Below, in pieces: positions 46,066-56,959 of a stretch of DNA of 64,000 nucleotides. This DNA comes from Allolobophora icterica (lineage: Eukaryota > Annelida > Clitellata > Crassiclitellata > Lumbricidae). Made by a program: the position numbers and the translations under genes. The stretch's first letter is position 1. Each line of letters opens with the position of its first letter. The notes below the pieces were generated by a model. That model ran no database searches, was not told the origin of the DNA, and saw only the letters and a list, made by a program, of their open reading frames with translations. The stretch covers positions 36,261,555-36,325,554 of the forward strand of contig OY744613.1 in assembly GCA_963556255.1 (NCBI GenBank). Reading direction: 5' to 3'.

Positions 46066-46680
46066 TGTGACTTGCTCTGGCAAAAGGAGGTGGAAGTCGC
46101 CAATGATAAAACAAGAGAAATAAGCCAAAACACAAATCAGATGTACAATTTTTCAATTATCGGTTTTTTGCATATATCAATAAATAAGATCTTATATTAT
46201 ATGAAAAAAATATTGATTTAATAATATTTCACCTAATTTAACAAGTTTGTGTAATTGATAAAAATTATCCGGGAATTTGAAATCATTTTTTGGACCAGTT
46301 TCAAGAGTATTTTATGGCCTTCATTCTGTTAGCAATACCATGTGTAATACGTCATTTGAAAGCTCATGCATTAAACTTGCTAAAAATAGCCTCATTTGGT
46401 GGGTTTCCTATAGTGGTTTCCATAGATTTAAGGTTAAAAACACTGAAACTTTGCGATTTATGTTAATTTGTATTAAGATTTGCATGCATTTTTCTTGAAA
46501 TTGTACTTCCAAGTACCAAAACATTCTAAAATTCATATCTCTGGAAGACTGGAACCAATAAAGATAGAATGAGAATTTTTTTCAACATTTTAAACAGAAA
46601 TTATTATTTATCATTTTAAGCCCAAAATACACTAAATTAATTTTTTTCACAACAGCCTCCTTTTTCCAGAGCAAGTCACA
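46066..46680. mobile_element. MITE with TGTGACTTGCTCTGG ends and TA target
   Basis: TGTGACTTGCTCTGGCAAAA and, inverted, TGTGACTTGCTCTGGAAAAA delimit 615 bp flanked by TA (46064-46065, 46681-46682). It splits a LINE fragment. AT-rich interior without ORF; Tc1/mariner group is likely from the TA target alone. Confidence 0.8.
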
Positions 46681-47053
46681 TATAGAAATTTCTTGATCCC
46701 ACCACTACAATGTTGTCCCATCAAAGCTATCTTGTCTCTGAAGTCACAAGAGAATAATATCATGGTCAACTGTGTCAAAGGCAGCAATAGATCTAGTAGG
46801 TCCAGGAGAGGACCTTGTCGACCATTCCCTGCACCTGACCTTATAACTACAATCTTCTCTTCTTAAAATCACATGTCCCACAAAGACAGCCTCCACAAAG
46901 CCCTACTGAATTCTAACTGGACTTAATATTCATTTCATATGAAGTACCTCACTTGCTGACCAGTTTCCTTATAAGAAGTAATTAATCAAAGTCTTCTGCA
47001 GTGGTACTATCAACATTTTCAGATTAGATTTGACAGCAAGAAGCTTTACAAAC

Positions 47054-47124
47054 CGAATCTGCATCTGTAGTTGCAAGGAACTCCTGTACAATATTACTTT
47101 CAGCAAGTACTTTCACAGCGCACA
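47054..47124 (-). CDS. SNX27: SNX27 orthologue, PX C-terminal exon
   Basis: A 71-bp exon that finishes the PX domain: after the split Val it reads CAVKVLAESNIVQEFL and ends TTDADS. The family has VCSIRVIGESDIMQEFL at this place. The acceptor is TTTTAG, and the donor is GTTTGT after TCG. Its phase (two bases to complete a codon, leaving in phase 0) agrees with both neighbours. It is too short to be found as an open reading frame and was located by aligning the expected protein on the minus strand. It lies in an intron region full of decayed LINE and MITE sequence. Confidence 0.88.
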
Positions 47125-47396
47125 CTAAAATCAAATCAAAATAAACTAACAAATCTCAAGTAATAAGTAATAGGTTGTGCATATCAAAAACTAAACGTTA
47201 TTGCCTGAAAACAAGTGTAAGCTAAGAAAAGTCAACAAAAACAGCAGCATCAGACAAAAATAGAACAAAATGTGATAAGAAAAGGGATGAGTACCAGTGC
47301 AGACTGCAAAGCATGTTCAGTCCATTACAATTTATACCTGGGTTATTCTCAATACAATTAAACCATGTGATCAACATTTGGTTTGTCCCATACTAT

Positions 47397-47708
47397 AAGG
47401 CCCTTAGCCAGTCACCCATCCATCCGTCCTTTGGACGGGTGAAATTATTTTGGACGGGTATAAATTGTGCATGATTCTCCTCCACCACCATCCAGCTTCT
47501 TCTCTAGAGCCACTGCGATCATTCAGAGAACAATTCTGTAAGGAGCAGGGGTTGATACTAGGCTCTGTAAGAGGGCATAGAGGCATAGCAGTCGGACTCG
47601 TACGGTCTCAGTTTCGGGCGGCTGTGGCTTTGTACGCTAACGGCGTCGAGCAGTCACGACTTTGAATGCTTTTGGACGGGTTACTCTGTATTTCTGGCTA
47701 AGGGCCTG
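47397..47708. mobile_element. hAT-type MITE, AGGCCCTTAGCCAG ends
   Basis: Inverted ends AAGGCCCTTAGCCAG and CAGGCCCTTAGCCAG are flanked by the 8-bp duplication CATACTAT (47389-47396, 47709-47716). Inside, TTTGGACGGGT recurs near both ends (three copies). Confidence 0.92.
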
Positions 47709-47789
47709 CATACTATACAGAATTCTAGAGAATTCAGCTTCTCAGGAAACAGCAAAGCATTGCCTAAAGTGAAGAGTAAAAGCAAAAAC

Positions 47790-48889
47790 ACCTGGGGTTT
47801 GGAGTATCAGGTCGGCTCTTACTAAGACTATGTTGCAAACCATAGCCTGCTCCCTTGTTTCCTCTCGCCTTGATTATGCTAATTCTGTTTTTGTTGGTCT
47901 CTCAAACCATGAACTCAACAGGTTGCAACGCATCTAAAACTCCTTAGCTTGCATAGTGCTGTGTGTTCCACCACAAACAAACTCCTCAATCCAACTCCAT
48001 CACCTGCATTGGCTTCCTGTTGAGTTCAGAATAAAATTTAAATTAGTCTGTTTAACCTACAAAGCCCCCAGCAACAGCAAACCTCCATACTAGAGAGTGA
48101 CACGGTAATGGGGAAAGCGGTAATACCGCGGTAACCGCGGTAAAATCCGCGGTAATGGAGTCAGAAGCGGCGGTAATACCGTGGGGATGGTAGCAAAGCC
48201 CGCGGTATTACCGTGGGGATGGAAATACAAGCGCGGTAATTACCGCGGTAACGGTTGTAACTTTATCCACCGTAGTAATTAACTATCTGTTTAGATAACT
48301 GGGCCTGCATTCAATGTTATTTTATTGCACTACATAATTGAAATCCTTGAATATTCGACATCTTTTCAACTTCAGTTGAGTATTCTGTATTTAAAAGCCT
48401 AAGATTTAAACTTAACTGTTTAATGTGAATTGGCATGGGAATACACCTAATGGGGGTTGAGCGGGGACGGGGCGTCGGGGCAGCCGTAATGGGGATGGGG
48501 TGGGGACGGGAATGGACCTGATGGGGATGGGGTGGGGATGGGGACAGACCTGATGGGGATGGGGTGGGGATGGGGACAGACCTGACGGGGATGGGGTGGG
48601 GATGGGGATAGACCCACGGGAATGGGGTGGGGATGGAGTCAAATTTTGTCCCCATGTCACTCTCTACTCCATGCCTTCAACCCCTACTAACTTCTTACAT
48701 CCCTCCTCATTGCCTGCGATCATCAAGTACAGGTCTATTAGCTGAGCCATGATGCAGAACAGTTATGGGCTTGCGTCCATTCCATGTCTCTGCTCCTACA
48801 GAATGGAATCGACTGCCATTCTCTCTTTGTAGCTCAAATTCACTTTCTACCTTCAAAAAGAGGCTTAAAACTCACTATTTCTCCTTTTT
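47790..48889 (+). pseudogene. Decayed LINE RT C-terminal half split by a hAT MITE
   Basis: The plus strand has LRSALTKTML... ...RLDYANSVFVGLSNHELNRL, then CSTTNKLLNP and a HWLPVEFRIKFK-like piece; after the MITE (48091-48666) it resumes with HAFNPY codons near 48670. It belongs to the same family as 25930-26560. Confidence 0.7.
48091..48666. mobile_element. hAT-type MITE with GCGGTAATACCGCGG and GGGGATGGGG arrays
   Basis: Inverted ends TAGAGAGTGACACGG and TAGAGAGTGACATGG are flanked by CTCCATAC (48083-48090) and CTCCATGC (48667-48674), an 8-bp duplication with one change. The left subterminal zone repeats GCGGTAATACCGCGG. The right one (48450-48640) is a GGGGATGGGGTGGGGATGGG array. Confidence 0.9.
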
Positions 48890-50072
48890 GTATTGTATTG
48901 TATCTAGAAATTGATAAAGCGCCTCTCGCAGAATAACTATTCAGAGGTGCTCTCAGCACAGAAGCCCCGGGAAAACAGAAATGCCTTTAGGGAACGCGAG
49001 ACCAATGAACAAAAGCCAGTCATTAGTTTGGCCCTGAGCAGAGGGGGAAGGTCATTCCAGATTTTGTACAAACGCCCGGTGCTGGGTCAAGGCAGTTTTA
49101 GCCCTGCAAAAAGATCAAGCTGATTTACAGAGTGCAACGAGTGAGAAGAAGATGCAAATAGCGGTTTTCGCAAAAATAGTTCGAGAGATATTTCGGGGCA
49201 GTAGGCTGCTGAGATTTAGAGACAAGGAGGAGGATCTTATATCGGATGCGCGCAGCAATAGGGAGCCAGTGAAGGACATCAAGCATGTAAGCAGAGATAT
49301 GGGCAAACCGGGGACTGGAGCGATGAGCCTAGCAGAAGCATTTAGAACAGATTGAAGGGGGGAGAGACGCTGCTTGAGGAGACCCATGAGGAGCGAGTTG
49401 CAGTAGTCCAATGCGTGAATTATGGTGATAAAGACAGAAGACTGATGGCCCTGAGTTGAAAGAAGCAGGAGCAAGTCATGCTGGAGATATGCTCTGTGAA
49501 TGTGAGGGAGGAGTCAAGCGTGACACCCAAGTCGCGGACGGTGGAAGAGTAGGTGTAAGGAGGAAATTTCTCAGTCAGCAATGGAAAGTTGAGTTTAGCA
49601 AGCTGCTATCTAGTCCCAAACCATATCACTTGAGTCTTCGCAGTGTTTAGGCAGAGACGGGGGGTCCATAGAGTAGTGGTAACATCACTGGCGTGAAGAG
49701 CAAGCGGCAGTGGGATCGCTTCCCGCAACCCTCCCAAATTTAGGTCCACTCAGCCTTTCATTCGCGAGATGGCGCGTTTGTTAAAATGAGATGTAGGACG
49801 TGATGGGCGCCTTGCATGGCTGCCGTGTACAGTTAAATTCGACTCCTGTAATAACTTGTTATCATCCGTTCATACTGATTTGTAATCATACTGCGTTATT
49901 GTCAGTTTGAAGATATTAAACGAAGATTATTATTATTATTAACATCCAGTAGTGAAGGTGAGAGACAAGATGTCAATGGAGCAAACAAGGAGAGTTGATC
50001 CGTTGACGGACCATGTACAAAAGCCTGAGCATCATCTGCATAAAGATGGCCCCATGTTTAGTAAATAGAGAT
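48889..50072 (-). mobile_element. CR1/L2-group LINE, 3' half, interrupted by a SINE
   Basis: The (ATACA)n tail (48889-48903) and the family 3' stem precede the antisense of the RT C-terminal half, recognisable on the minus strand by a DYCNSLLMGLLKQRLSPLQS segment near 49380. A second SINE family (49660-49941) splits it; LINE sequence resumes up to 50072, where the tail of the next LINE begins. Confidence 0.85.
49660..49941 (+). mobile_element. tRNA-like SINE, second family, (ATT)n tail
   Basis: TAGAGTAGTGGTAAC (box A-like) and GGGATCGCTTCCC (box B-like) begin a 280-bp unit that ends in GATTATTATTATTATT. It is inserted in the minus-strand LINE. Its body is unrelated to the SINE at 20398. Confidence 0.7.
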
Positions 50073-53000
50073 GGGATAATCTTATCTTATCTTATATGAT
50101 TATTTATAAAGCGCCTCTCACAGCATAGACTATTCAGAGGCGCTCCCAGCGTGTCAGCCCCGAGGGAAAAGAAAGGTCTTTAGGCAGCGGAGAGAAGAAG
50201 GCGAGATCCCAAGCAATATCTTGCTACGGAGAGAGGGGGGCAGGTCATTCCAAAGGGAAGGGCCAAGGATGGCAAAAGCACGATGCTGAGCCATCGAAGT
50301 CCTTGCGCGAGGGACAAGCAGATCAAAGCGGTCAGCAGACCGAAGAGGGCGGGAAGACAGAGCAGATAGAGGTTTGCACATTAGGTCACAGAGGTATTTA
50401 GGAGCTTTTCCCAGTTGAGTCCTAGAGACCAGGAGAAGAACCTTGTATTGGATGCGGGAAGCAACAGGAAGCCAGTGAAGTACATCAGTCATAAAGGTAG
50501 TTATGTGAGAGAAGCGAGGAAAACGGGCAATGAGCCTGGCAGCCGCATTCAGAACAGACTGCAGAGATGAAAGGCGCGCTTTAGGGAGCCCAGCAAACAA
50601 TGAATTGCAATAGTCAATACGGTAGCAAATGAAGGCATGGACCATAGTAGTGAACACTGAAGGAGAAACTGATCTTCTTACAGCCCTCAAACGCCTCAGA
50701 TGATAGAAACAGGAACGTGTCAGGTGGGAGAGGTGTTCAGAAAACGAGAGGGTACTATCAAGGGTGACACCCAAATCCCGAACACTGGATGAAAATGAAA
50801 AAGCAGGGTATATTGACGACAGAAGTGGGATATCAAGTTTAGAAAGTTGCTGTTTAGTGCCAAACCAGATCAGTTGGGTCTTAGAAGAGTTAAGGTTAAG
50901 TCGATTTGATGACATCCAAGAGTGGAGATCATGTGACAGGGAATGAATGGATCCAACAAGGGAGATCTGCTGAGAGGATGGGCCTTGGACAAAGATCTGA
51001 ACGTCATCTGCATAAAGGTGACCAGAGGTAAAGTGTTTAGTAAATATAGAAGGTATGTCAGCTGTGTGGAGTAAGTACAGAATGGGGCCAAGGACAGAAC
51101 CCTGTGGGACACCATACTCAACTCTAACCCAGGCAGTTCTGGAGTCACCAAGGACAATCCTCTGAGTACGGTCAGAGAGGTAAGATTTGAACCAAAGAAG
51201 AGGGAGACCACTGAGACCACAAGATAGTTCAAGACGTCGAAGTAGGATTTCATGGTCAACCATGTCGAAGGCCGAGGAAACATCAAAGAGCGCTAGAACC
51301 AAGCGTAAAATGAGATCTGTCAATGGCAGTATAAATGTCCGAGAGAAGGGACAGGAGGGCAGTTTCCGTAGAATGGTGACCTCTAACCCTGATTGACTAG
51401 AAGGGAGGAGTCCAGACTGTTCAAGATAGGGCAGAAGTTGAAGCGAGACAAGTCTCTCAAGAGTTTTAGAGAGAAAAGAAAGGTTAGAAATAGGACGATA
51501 GTTAGAACATACTTGTGAGTCAAGATTAGGTCTTTTAAGGGTAGGGAAGACAATAGCTTGCTTCTGAGATGGAGGGAGATGGCCCTCTGCTAGAGACCTA
51601 TTGAACAAATATATCAAAAATGGGACAACATCATCCAAAACATTAGTAAGAATAAACGGAGGAAGCGGGTCCAGTTCACAAGATTTCTGGTTTGAAGAGC
51701 TGAGAACACGTCGAAGATCAGCCTCAAGGATGGGACGAAAGTCACCAAACTTGAAGTCCATGCGTGTGATTTCAGGTGGAGGCGAGTCGGCGGTTGAAGC
51801 ACGTAAGCCCGCAATCTTTTCTGTCATCATTCTGAGGAAATCATTGGCCAAAAACGCAGGAGAGGAAGACGAATGGGAGGCTCGTCCCAGGAGTCCCGAG
51901 ATGGAAGACCAGATACGTTTTGGGTTCTTTTCATCTCGAGCGACGAGTCTCTCCCAAAATTCAGCCTCCTTACGGTGATATAGACGATGGAGCGATCGGA
52001 GTTGAGTCACCCACGTCAGGTGGTCGGCCGGATCTTTCGAGCGACGGTAGCGTCTTTCAAGACAGCGTGTACGTCGACGATACTGGCGGCACTCGCTGTC
52101 AAACCACACAGCAAGGGGTCGCATGCGCATTTTGACCCTCCGCTGAGGTAGTAATTTATCCAGTATTTCATTCACGGTGGTGGAGTAAAGGTTAAACAGG
52201 TCAGACACCGACAAGACATCCAGTGAAGAGGAGTCAGAAGCAAGTTTTGAGCAGCGAAGAGCATCACGGAATACTTGATAGTCAAGGGTCTTCCAGCCAC
52301 GAACCATACGAATGGTATGTATGGGTTGCAGATGCAAGAAGGGAAGAGTTAGTTCAACGAGCTGGTGATCGGACAAAGTCGGCGGGTGAACGTGTAGATC
52401 ACAGACAGATACTTCGTCAGACGTGATGATCAGGTCAAGGATACCGCCGAGCACATGAGTAGGCTCACTTACATGCTGACGGAGACCAAACTGAGCAAGT
52501 AGATCAAGGAACCGTAGAGTAGATGGGTCTGAGGAGTCTTCTAGATGGATGTTGAAGTCACCTAAAATAACCAGCTGACTGTTTCTTATGATTAGACTCT
52601 CCAGAACAGATGAAAACTCATCAAAAAACGTTCCGGTTAGAGGAGCAGAGCCAGGTCTGTAGAGAGCCAGAAGAGTTGATGGTCCATGGGATGTAGAAAT
52701 AGCAAGGCATAGTGCCTCGAATGAAGTGATGTCCGGATCAAGTTGAATTACGGAGGTTCGAAGTGTAGAGCGGATGTAGACAGCGATACCCCCACCACGA
52801 ACCGAGCTGTCATCTGGATGAGAGGCTCTGGGGCGGTCGTAAATGGAGAAACCGGACGGAGCAGCACGAAGAAGAGGCACGTCATCCGAACCACGGTGCC
52901 AGCTTTCCGTAACGGCTAAGACGTCGAGTTGTCTTTGCTGAAGAGTTTGTGCTACATAAGCGAATTTGTCCGAGAGAGAACGGGCATTCCAGGTAGCCAT

Positions 53001-53345
53001 TCGAAGCCCTGGATGTCGCTTGTCGTCCTGAAGAGACTGATCAGGAGCGAGAGGATCAGAAGTAGATCGATCATGGGCAGCCAGCTCATCAGGGCCCAAA
53101 TGAGAGCTGGACGCCGGAATGGAAGACGACGAAGACGATGAAACTTTCCCAGGTAGAGACAAAGTAAAGTTATTGATGGATGAGCGATAAACAGCCGGGC
53201 ACCAAATCTGGTAATAGAATAGCATCTTTCGAAGTGAGCGACAAGGGCGCTGGGCAAACGAACGGAGTAGATTGAGCTGTTGTGCTGTGTATGTGACAGA
53301 CATCATTACACGGAAAATGACTCAAGTACTGTAGACGTATAATCC
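50073..53345 (-). mobile_element. Nearly full-length CR1/L2-group LINE
   Basis: Contains the 1050-codon ORF below and the family 3' end: GGGAGCGCCTCTGAATAG, AGAGGCGCTTTATAAATA, then a (GATAA)n tail at 50073-50096. The 5' border near 53340 is not marked by a visible target duplication. Confidence 0.9.
50154..53306 (-). CDS. LINE ORF: AP endonuclease plus reverse transcriptase (locally frame-shifted)
   Basis: Protein of 1050 residues. N-terminus: Ser-rich linker, then an exonuclease-endonuclease-phosphatase fold with MATWNARSLSD (about 103-113), VTESW (132-136), LVILGDFNIH (245-254) and LSDHQL (311-316), the expected catalytic residues. Reverse transcriptase: CSNYRPISNLSFLSKTLERL (600-619), ALFDVSSAFDMVDH (672-685), YGVPQGSVLGPIL (731-743), LYADDVQIF (764-772). 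C-terminal part: LHWLPVASRIQYK and WNDLPPSL. It would nick target DNA and copy its RNA there. Residues about 641-669 do not resemble the family, while the +1 frame does. One lost and one gained base thus bracket a false stretch, so the enzyme is probably dead despite the open frame. Confidence 0.93.
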   Translation of the reverse strand: MMSVTYTAQQLNLLRSFAQRPCRSLRKMLFYYQIWCPAVYRSSINNFTLSLPGKVSSSSSSSIPASSSHLGPDELAAHDRSTSDPLAPDQSLQDDKRHPGLRMATWNARSLSDKFAYVAQTLQQRQLDVLAVTESWHRGSDDVPLLRAAPSGFSIYDRPRASHPDDSSVRGGGIAVYIRSTLRTSVIQLDPDITSFEALCLAISTSHGPSTLLALYRPGSAPLTGTFFDEFSSVLESLIIRNSQLVILGDFNIHLEDSSDPSTLRFLDLLAQFGLRQHVSEPTHVLGGILDLIITSDEVSVCDLHVHPPTLSDHQLVELTLPFLHLQPIHTIRMVRGWKTLDYQVFRDALRCSKLASDSSSLDVLSVSDLFNLYSTTVNEILDKLLPQRRVKMRMRPLAVWFDSECRQYRRRTRCLERRYRRSKDPADHLTWVTQLRSLHRLYHRKEAEFWERLVARDEKNPKRIWSSISGLLGRASHSSSSPAFLANDFLRMMTEKIAGLRASTADSPPPEITRMDFKFGDFRPILEADLRRVLSSSNQKSCELDPLPPFILTNVLDDVVPFLIYLFNRSLAEGHLPPSQKQAIVFPTLKRPNLDSQVCSNYRPISNLSFLSKTLERLVSLQLLPYLEQSGLLPSSQSGLEVTILRKLPSCPFSRTFILPLTDLILRLVLALFDVSSAFDMVDHEILLRRLELSCGLSGLPLLWFKSYLSDRTQRIVLGDSRTAWVRVEYGVPQGSVLGPILYLLHTADIPSIFTKHFTSGHLYADDVQIFVQGPSSQQISLVGSIHSLSHDLHSWMSSNRLNLNSSKTQLIWFGTKQQLSKLDIPLLSSIYPAFSFSSSVRDLGVTLDSTLSFSEHLSHLTRSCFYHLRRLRAVRRSVSPSVFTTMVHAFICYRIDYCNSLFAGLPKARLSSLQSVLNAAARLIARFPRFSHITTFMTDVLHWLPVASRIQYKVLLLVSRTQLGKAPKYLCDLMCKPLSALSSRPLRSADRFDLLVPRARTSMAQHRAFAILGPSLWNDLPPSLRSKILLGISPSSLRCLKTFLFPRG

Positions 53346-53399
53346 TCGTGTACACGCGGAAATGTAAACAAATATCAGTTACGACACACAGGTCAAGGT

Positions 53400-53650
53400 C
53401 ACATCAGGCCAGTAGCGCATAGAACGTAAATCCTCAATGATAATGGGATATCAGCAGTGAAGAGGATGCATAGGATGGGACTGAGCACCGAGCCCTGGGG
53501 AACACCAAATTCAACCTCTGTCCACTGAGTCCTGGTTTCACCGAGGACAACCAACTGTGCGTTGTCAGAAAGGTGTGATTTAAACAAAAGAAGAGGAACA
53601 CCAGAAAGGCCACAGGACAGTTCCAGTCGCTCCTTGGCTTTCAAACACTT
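53400..53650 (-). mobile_element. LINE RT fragment (palm)
   Basis: The minus strand reads LELSCGLSGVPLLLFKSHLS and EFGVPQGSVLSPILCILFTA, aligned with residues about 690-755 of the ORF at 50154-53306. Confidence 0.88.
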
Positions 53651-55992
53651 GGTTATCTAACTGCATCTTCTCCTGGCGGCTGACTATCTGCACCTCAGAT
53701 TCACATTTCGGTGTGACCATGTGCACGTTACAAATTTAATTAATAATAATAATAAGCGTCTCTCGTCCGTTTCTGGACAGCCGCGGGAGGTCACTTTTCT
53801 CTTTCAACGCTTTTCCATCTGCATCCAGCGCTACAACGCCATCGCATTTCGTGGCACTTTCACTAATGTTGCGGAGGACGAGGCCTGATTTTTCAGCCAT
53901 TCAACAACAGCTCCTAGCATAATTTTTTAGACTCCTGAGGGATTACATGTACCTCGGGAAAAAAAATAATAATAGTATCTCCATTATTACAGCATGCCAT
54001 AGGGCTGGCAATGGCACAAGAAGTTGTTTAATTAGTTATCAGGACATTTATATCTTGCCATTAAAAATTCTCAAAGCTGGTCCTTGCCCTCCTAAATGAC
54101 ACACTAAGTTGAATATTAACTTCATTATTTTGCTGATTTTCTATATTTACTTTTAATAAAGAGCAGCAACTCTATCACCTTAATCTTTCATTCACAAATT
54201 ACTATACTGCGACTTCGAAGAACATCAGACAAATTCAGTTCTAATTATTACCGGTGACCAAAAAAATACAACTTATATGTGCACATATATAGTTAATTAC
54301 ACCAAAATATAATTTTAAATAAAGTGTTTTTTCTTGAAAAGTCACCACTCAATCTCACTGTTTTGTCCTACTATCATTAGAACACTCTGAAAATAAATCT
54401 CAAAATGTCTAAGTTATACCTAAGTTATAATTTTAATCATCAAGTCTGAATTAATTCTTAAGCCCTGCCAGTGTCCAGTCTAATTTTATATCGATAGCTA
54501 AATTTAAAATTTTTGTTAAAAATATCATAATGCTGTTCACAACTCAGCTAACATTCAGCTAGATAGGTTAGTCACTAGGTGGCCAAAATGGATGCTCAAG
54601 GTTTATGCATTCATAAATCTCGATAGTTTCTCAAAATTTTCACCTTTATTATGTTTTCTGTTATGTATTTATATCTTGTTGAACTGGGCATCAATGTATC
54701 GTTTCATAAATAAATCAAAATTTCAAACTGGTGAACACAGCAACTCAGATTTTACAAAACTTTCCAATCGTATGCAAACGTTATGCATTCGTTGCCAAGG
54801 CAAAAAGGGCAGGTTTATTTAAATTGGCTTCTTAGCAACAAAGATGTATTTCATTTAAAAATCAGTCTAGACTTAGCCTTCAGTCAAAGAATTTCCTTGG
54901 ATGAGTCACAAGCATTAGTTTTGTATAGGAAGTGGATTCTTTAACAAGGATGTGCTAATGATCTACCAATAGAAACTTCTTGGGCATGAGTTCACACAAC
55001 TCTGTCTACCGCTGTTTAGGAGGGCTCAGGTTTAGGAGCTTGGTCATGAGTTAGGTCCTAAAGGAACAAGCCAACATTTTTGGTTAAGCTTTTCTTGGAG
55101 CACAGCAACTCAAGATCATGTTACCATCAATTTTGTGAAGAACTAAACTCAATCAAGTCTATGCACAACAATTTATACAAACATGCACATTGCACAGATA
55201 ATATGTGAAAACCAGTTGTGGTTCTGCTTATGCAGTGGTTCTGCTTATCAGAAACAGAGGGAAATATTCCAAAAAATGGTACATCATGGGTTGGTCAGCC
55301 ATAGACGACTGTAAATGGAACAGTTACGGGTGAAACAGGAAATCTTATAACACTTCAGTCAATCTGTATCGCTCAAGTCACCTGATTTTTCCAAACCACT
55401 ATCAGATTTGGACAACATATACTGAATACCAGATGTGAACTAATGTCAAAGTTGGAATTTCCTTTAACCAAAGCCAATTTATTTTTGTCACTTGATGCAT
55501 CAGAGCTTTTCATTGTCAGATTCATCAAAACTGTTATCGTTGAAGCTACTTCCTCAAGCAATCGATGAGTTTATTCGTCTGTGAGACGGCATTTTGTCAT
55601 CTGCTGATTTAAATGTCTGTTTTGTCTGGTTGATTCACATCTTTATGTCTCTATTCTAAAAATATCTTCCACTTATTTATGCGCTTAATTATGTAATCCT
55701 ATATGATGTAAATTAAAACATATAATGCCTTTGATAGGTCAACAGATGTCATTATAATAGTACATGGCCACTACACTTTATTATATGCTTGTCGGGACCC
55801 CTTGTACACTCTAGTGCCTTGTCATTTGTATTGAGTTAAAGATCCTTTTGCATAACAAGATATGCAGATAGACTGCATGCAAAACTTAATTGGAATTGCC
55901 TCTGAAAAATGTGCACGTTGCCATCATTATTCTTTTTATTGACAGCTAAAACAATCTTGTCAGTGTAAACGTCAAAACAAAGAAGAACTAAC
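53651..55992. other. Intron sequence without recognised exon or bordered element
   Basis: AT-rich. A short repeat-like piece around 53755-53960 begins GCGTCTCTCGTCCGTTTCTG and ends in (AAT)n, perhaps a retroposon. A minus frame at 55373-55561 (62 codons) has no known domain. Confidence 0.5.
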
Positions 55993-56185
55993 CCTTTTCC
56001 AAATACTGCTCCAGTCCACGTCGTCTAGCATCCAACTGCTGTTCTGACAGTTGAAATGGCCATTTACTTGGCAATTTTGGAAAGCTGAAGTCCATGAACT
56101 CATGTTTTAATTTGTTATGTAACACAGAAAATTCTCGATATCTTCGTGAACATAAATGTCGACCGGCCATGTAAATGTTGAATAC
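55993..56185 (-). CDS. SNX27: SNX27 orthologue, PX-domain exon
   Basis: This exon encodes nearly all of the phox-homology domain. [19 protein letters not shown] holds the basic RRYREF motif that binds PI3P in PX domains. It is followed by [10 protein letters not shown] and [18 protein letters not shown], which is almost identical to SNX27 of vertebrates. The domain places the protein on early endosomes. The acceptor is TTTCAG before GTATTC and the donor is GTTAGT after AAAAGG. The exon starts in phase 0 and ends one base into a codon, completed as Val by the next exon at 47124. Of all SNX27 exons here it is the most strongly conserved, and it is the best single proof of identity. Confidence 0.95.
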
Positions 56186-56277
56186 CTGAAATGATAGGTC
56201 ATCATGATCACCTGAAACATCAGAATTTAGCAAAAATCCTTTGTCCTGATGTTGAAGAGTCTTTTGCAGACCTCCAA

Positions 56278-56640
56278 ATACAGAAAAACAGAAAATGCCT
56301 TTAGGGAATGCGAGACCAATAAAGAAAAGCTAGTTTCGGTGGAATGGTGGCCAGTAAAGCCAGATTGGGCGGCCCAGCTTGCTCAAAGTAGGGCAGTAGC
56401 TGGAGTAAAACTAGTCTTTCAAGGCTCTTTGAGAGGAAAGCAAGATGGGAGATGGGACGGTAAGTTTGACAGGCATTTTGGTCAAGGTTTTGCTTTTTCA
56501 AGGTCGGGAAAACGGCCCGCTTTTGGGGAGCAGGTAGAAAGCAACCTGTTAAATATATAAACTAGAAATGGAGCTAAATCGTCTAAAATGTTAACCAAAA
56601 TAATGGGAGAAGAAGGTTCATGGATGTATGCATTTATGCA
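56278..56640 (-). mobile_element. CR1/L2-group LINE fragment with internal deletion
   Basis: The minus strand reads NILDDLAPFLVYIFNRLL, FLSKSLERLVLLQLLPYFEQ. It joins directly to CAGAAAATGCCTTTAGGGAA, a piece of the 3' region also seen at 48970. A (TGTATGCA)n tract follows. Confidence 0.8.
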
Positions 56641-56959
56641 TGTATGCATATATGTATGCATGTATGCACATACATACATACCATATTTTTCAGACTATAT
56701 GTCGCGGTTTTTTACATGAGAGTCGTGGGTAGCGTCATATTTGTTAAGATTCTTGACTGCTATAAAGACTGACCACAGGGCTATCATCGCCTTCTCACAG
56801 GGGCAGTTGGTCAGCCACAATAAGTGCTCAACAAAGGTTGAACTCTGGTTTCGGTCCCATCAGCACCAAGCAGCCCTCCTGAGGTTCCCATGGTCGACTT
56901 GTCCACTATCCTGACCTGCCGGTACCCACAGTCCCACATACTATGAGCCTCCGATCCAA

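Noticed and set aside
55373..55561. 62-codon minus-strand frame in the intron after the PX exon
   Set aside because: Does not match SNX27 and has no recognised domain; splice sites do not fit the neighbouring exons.
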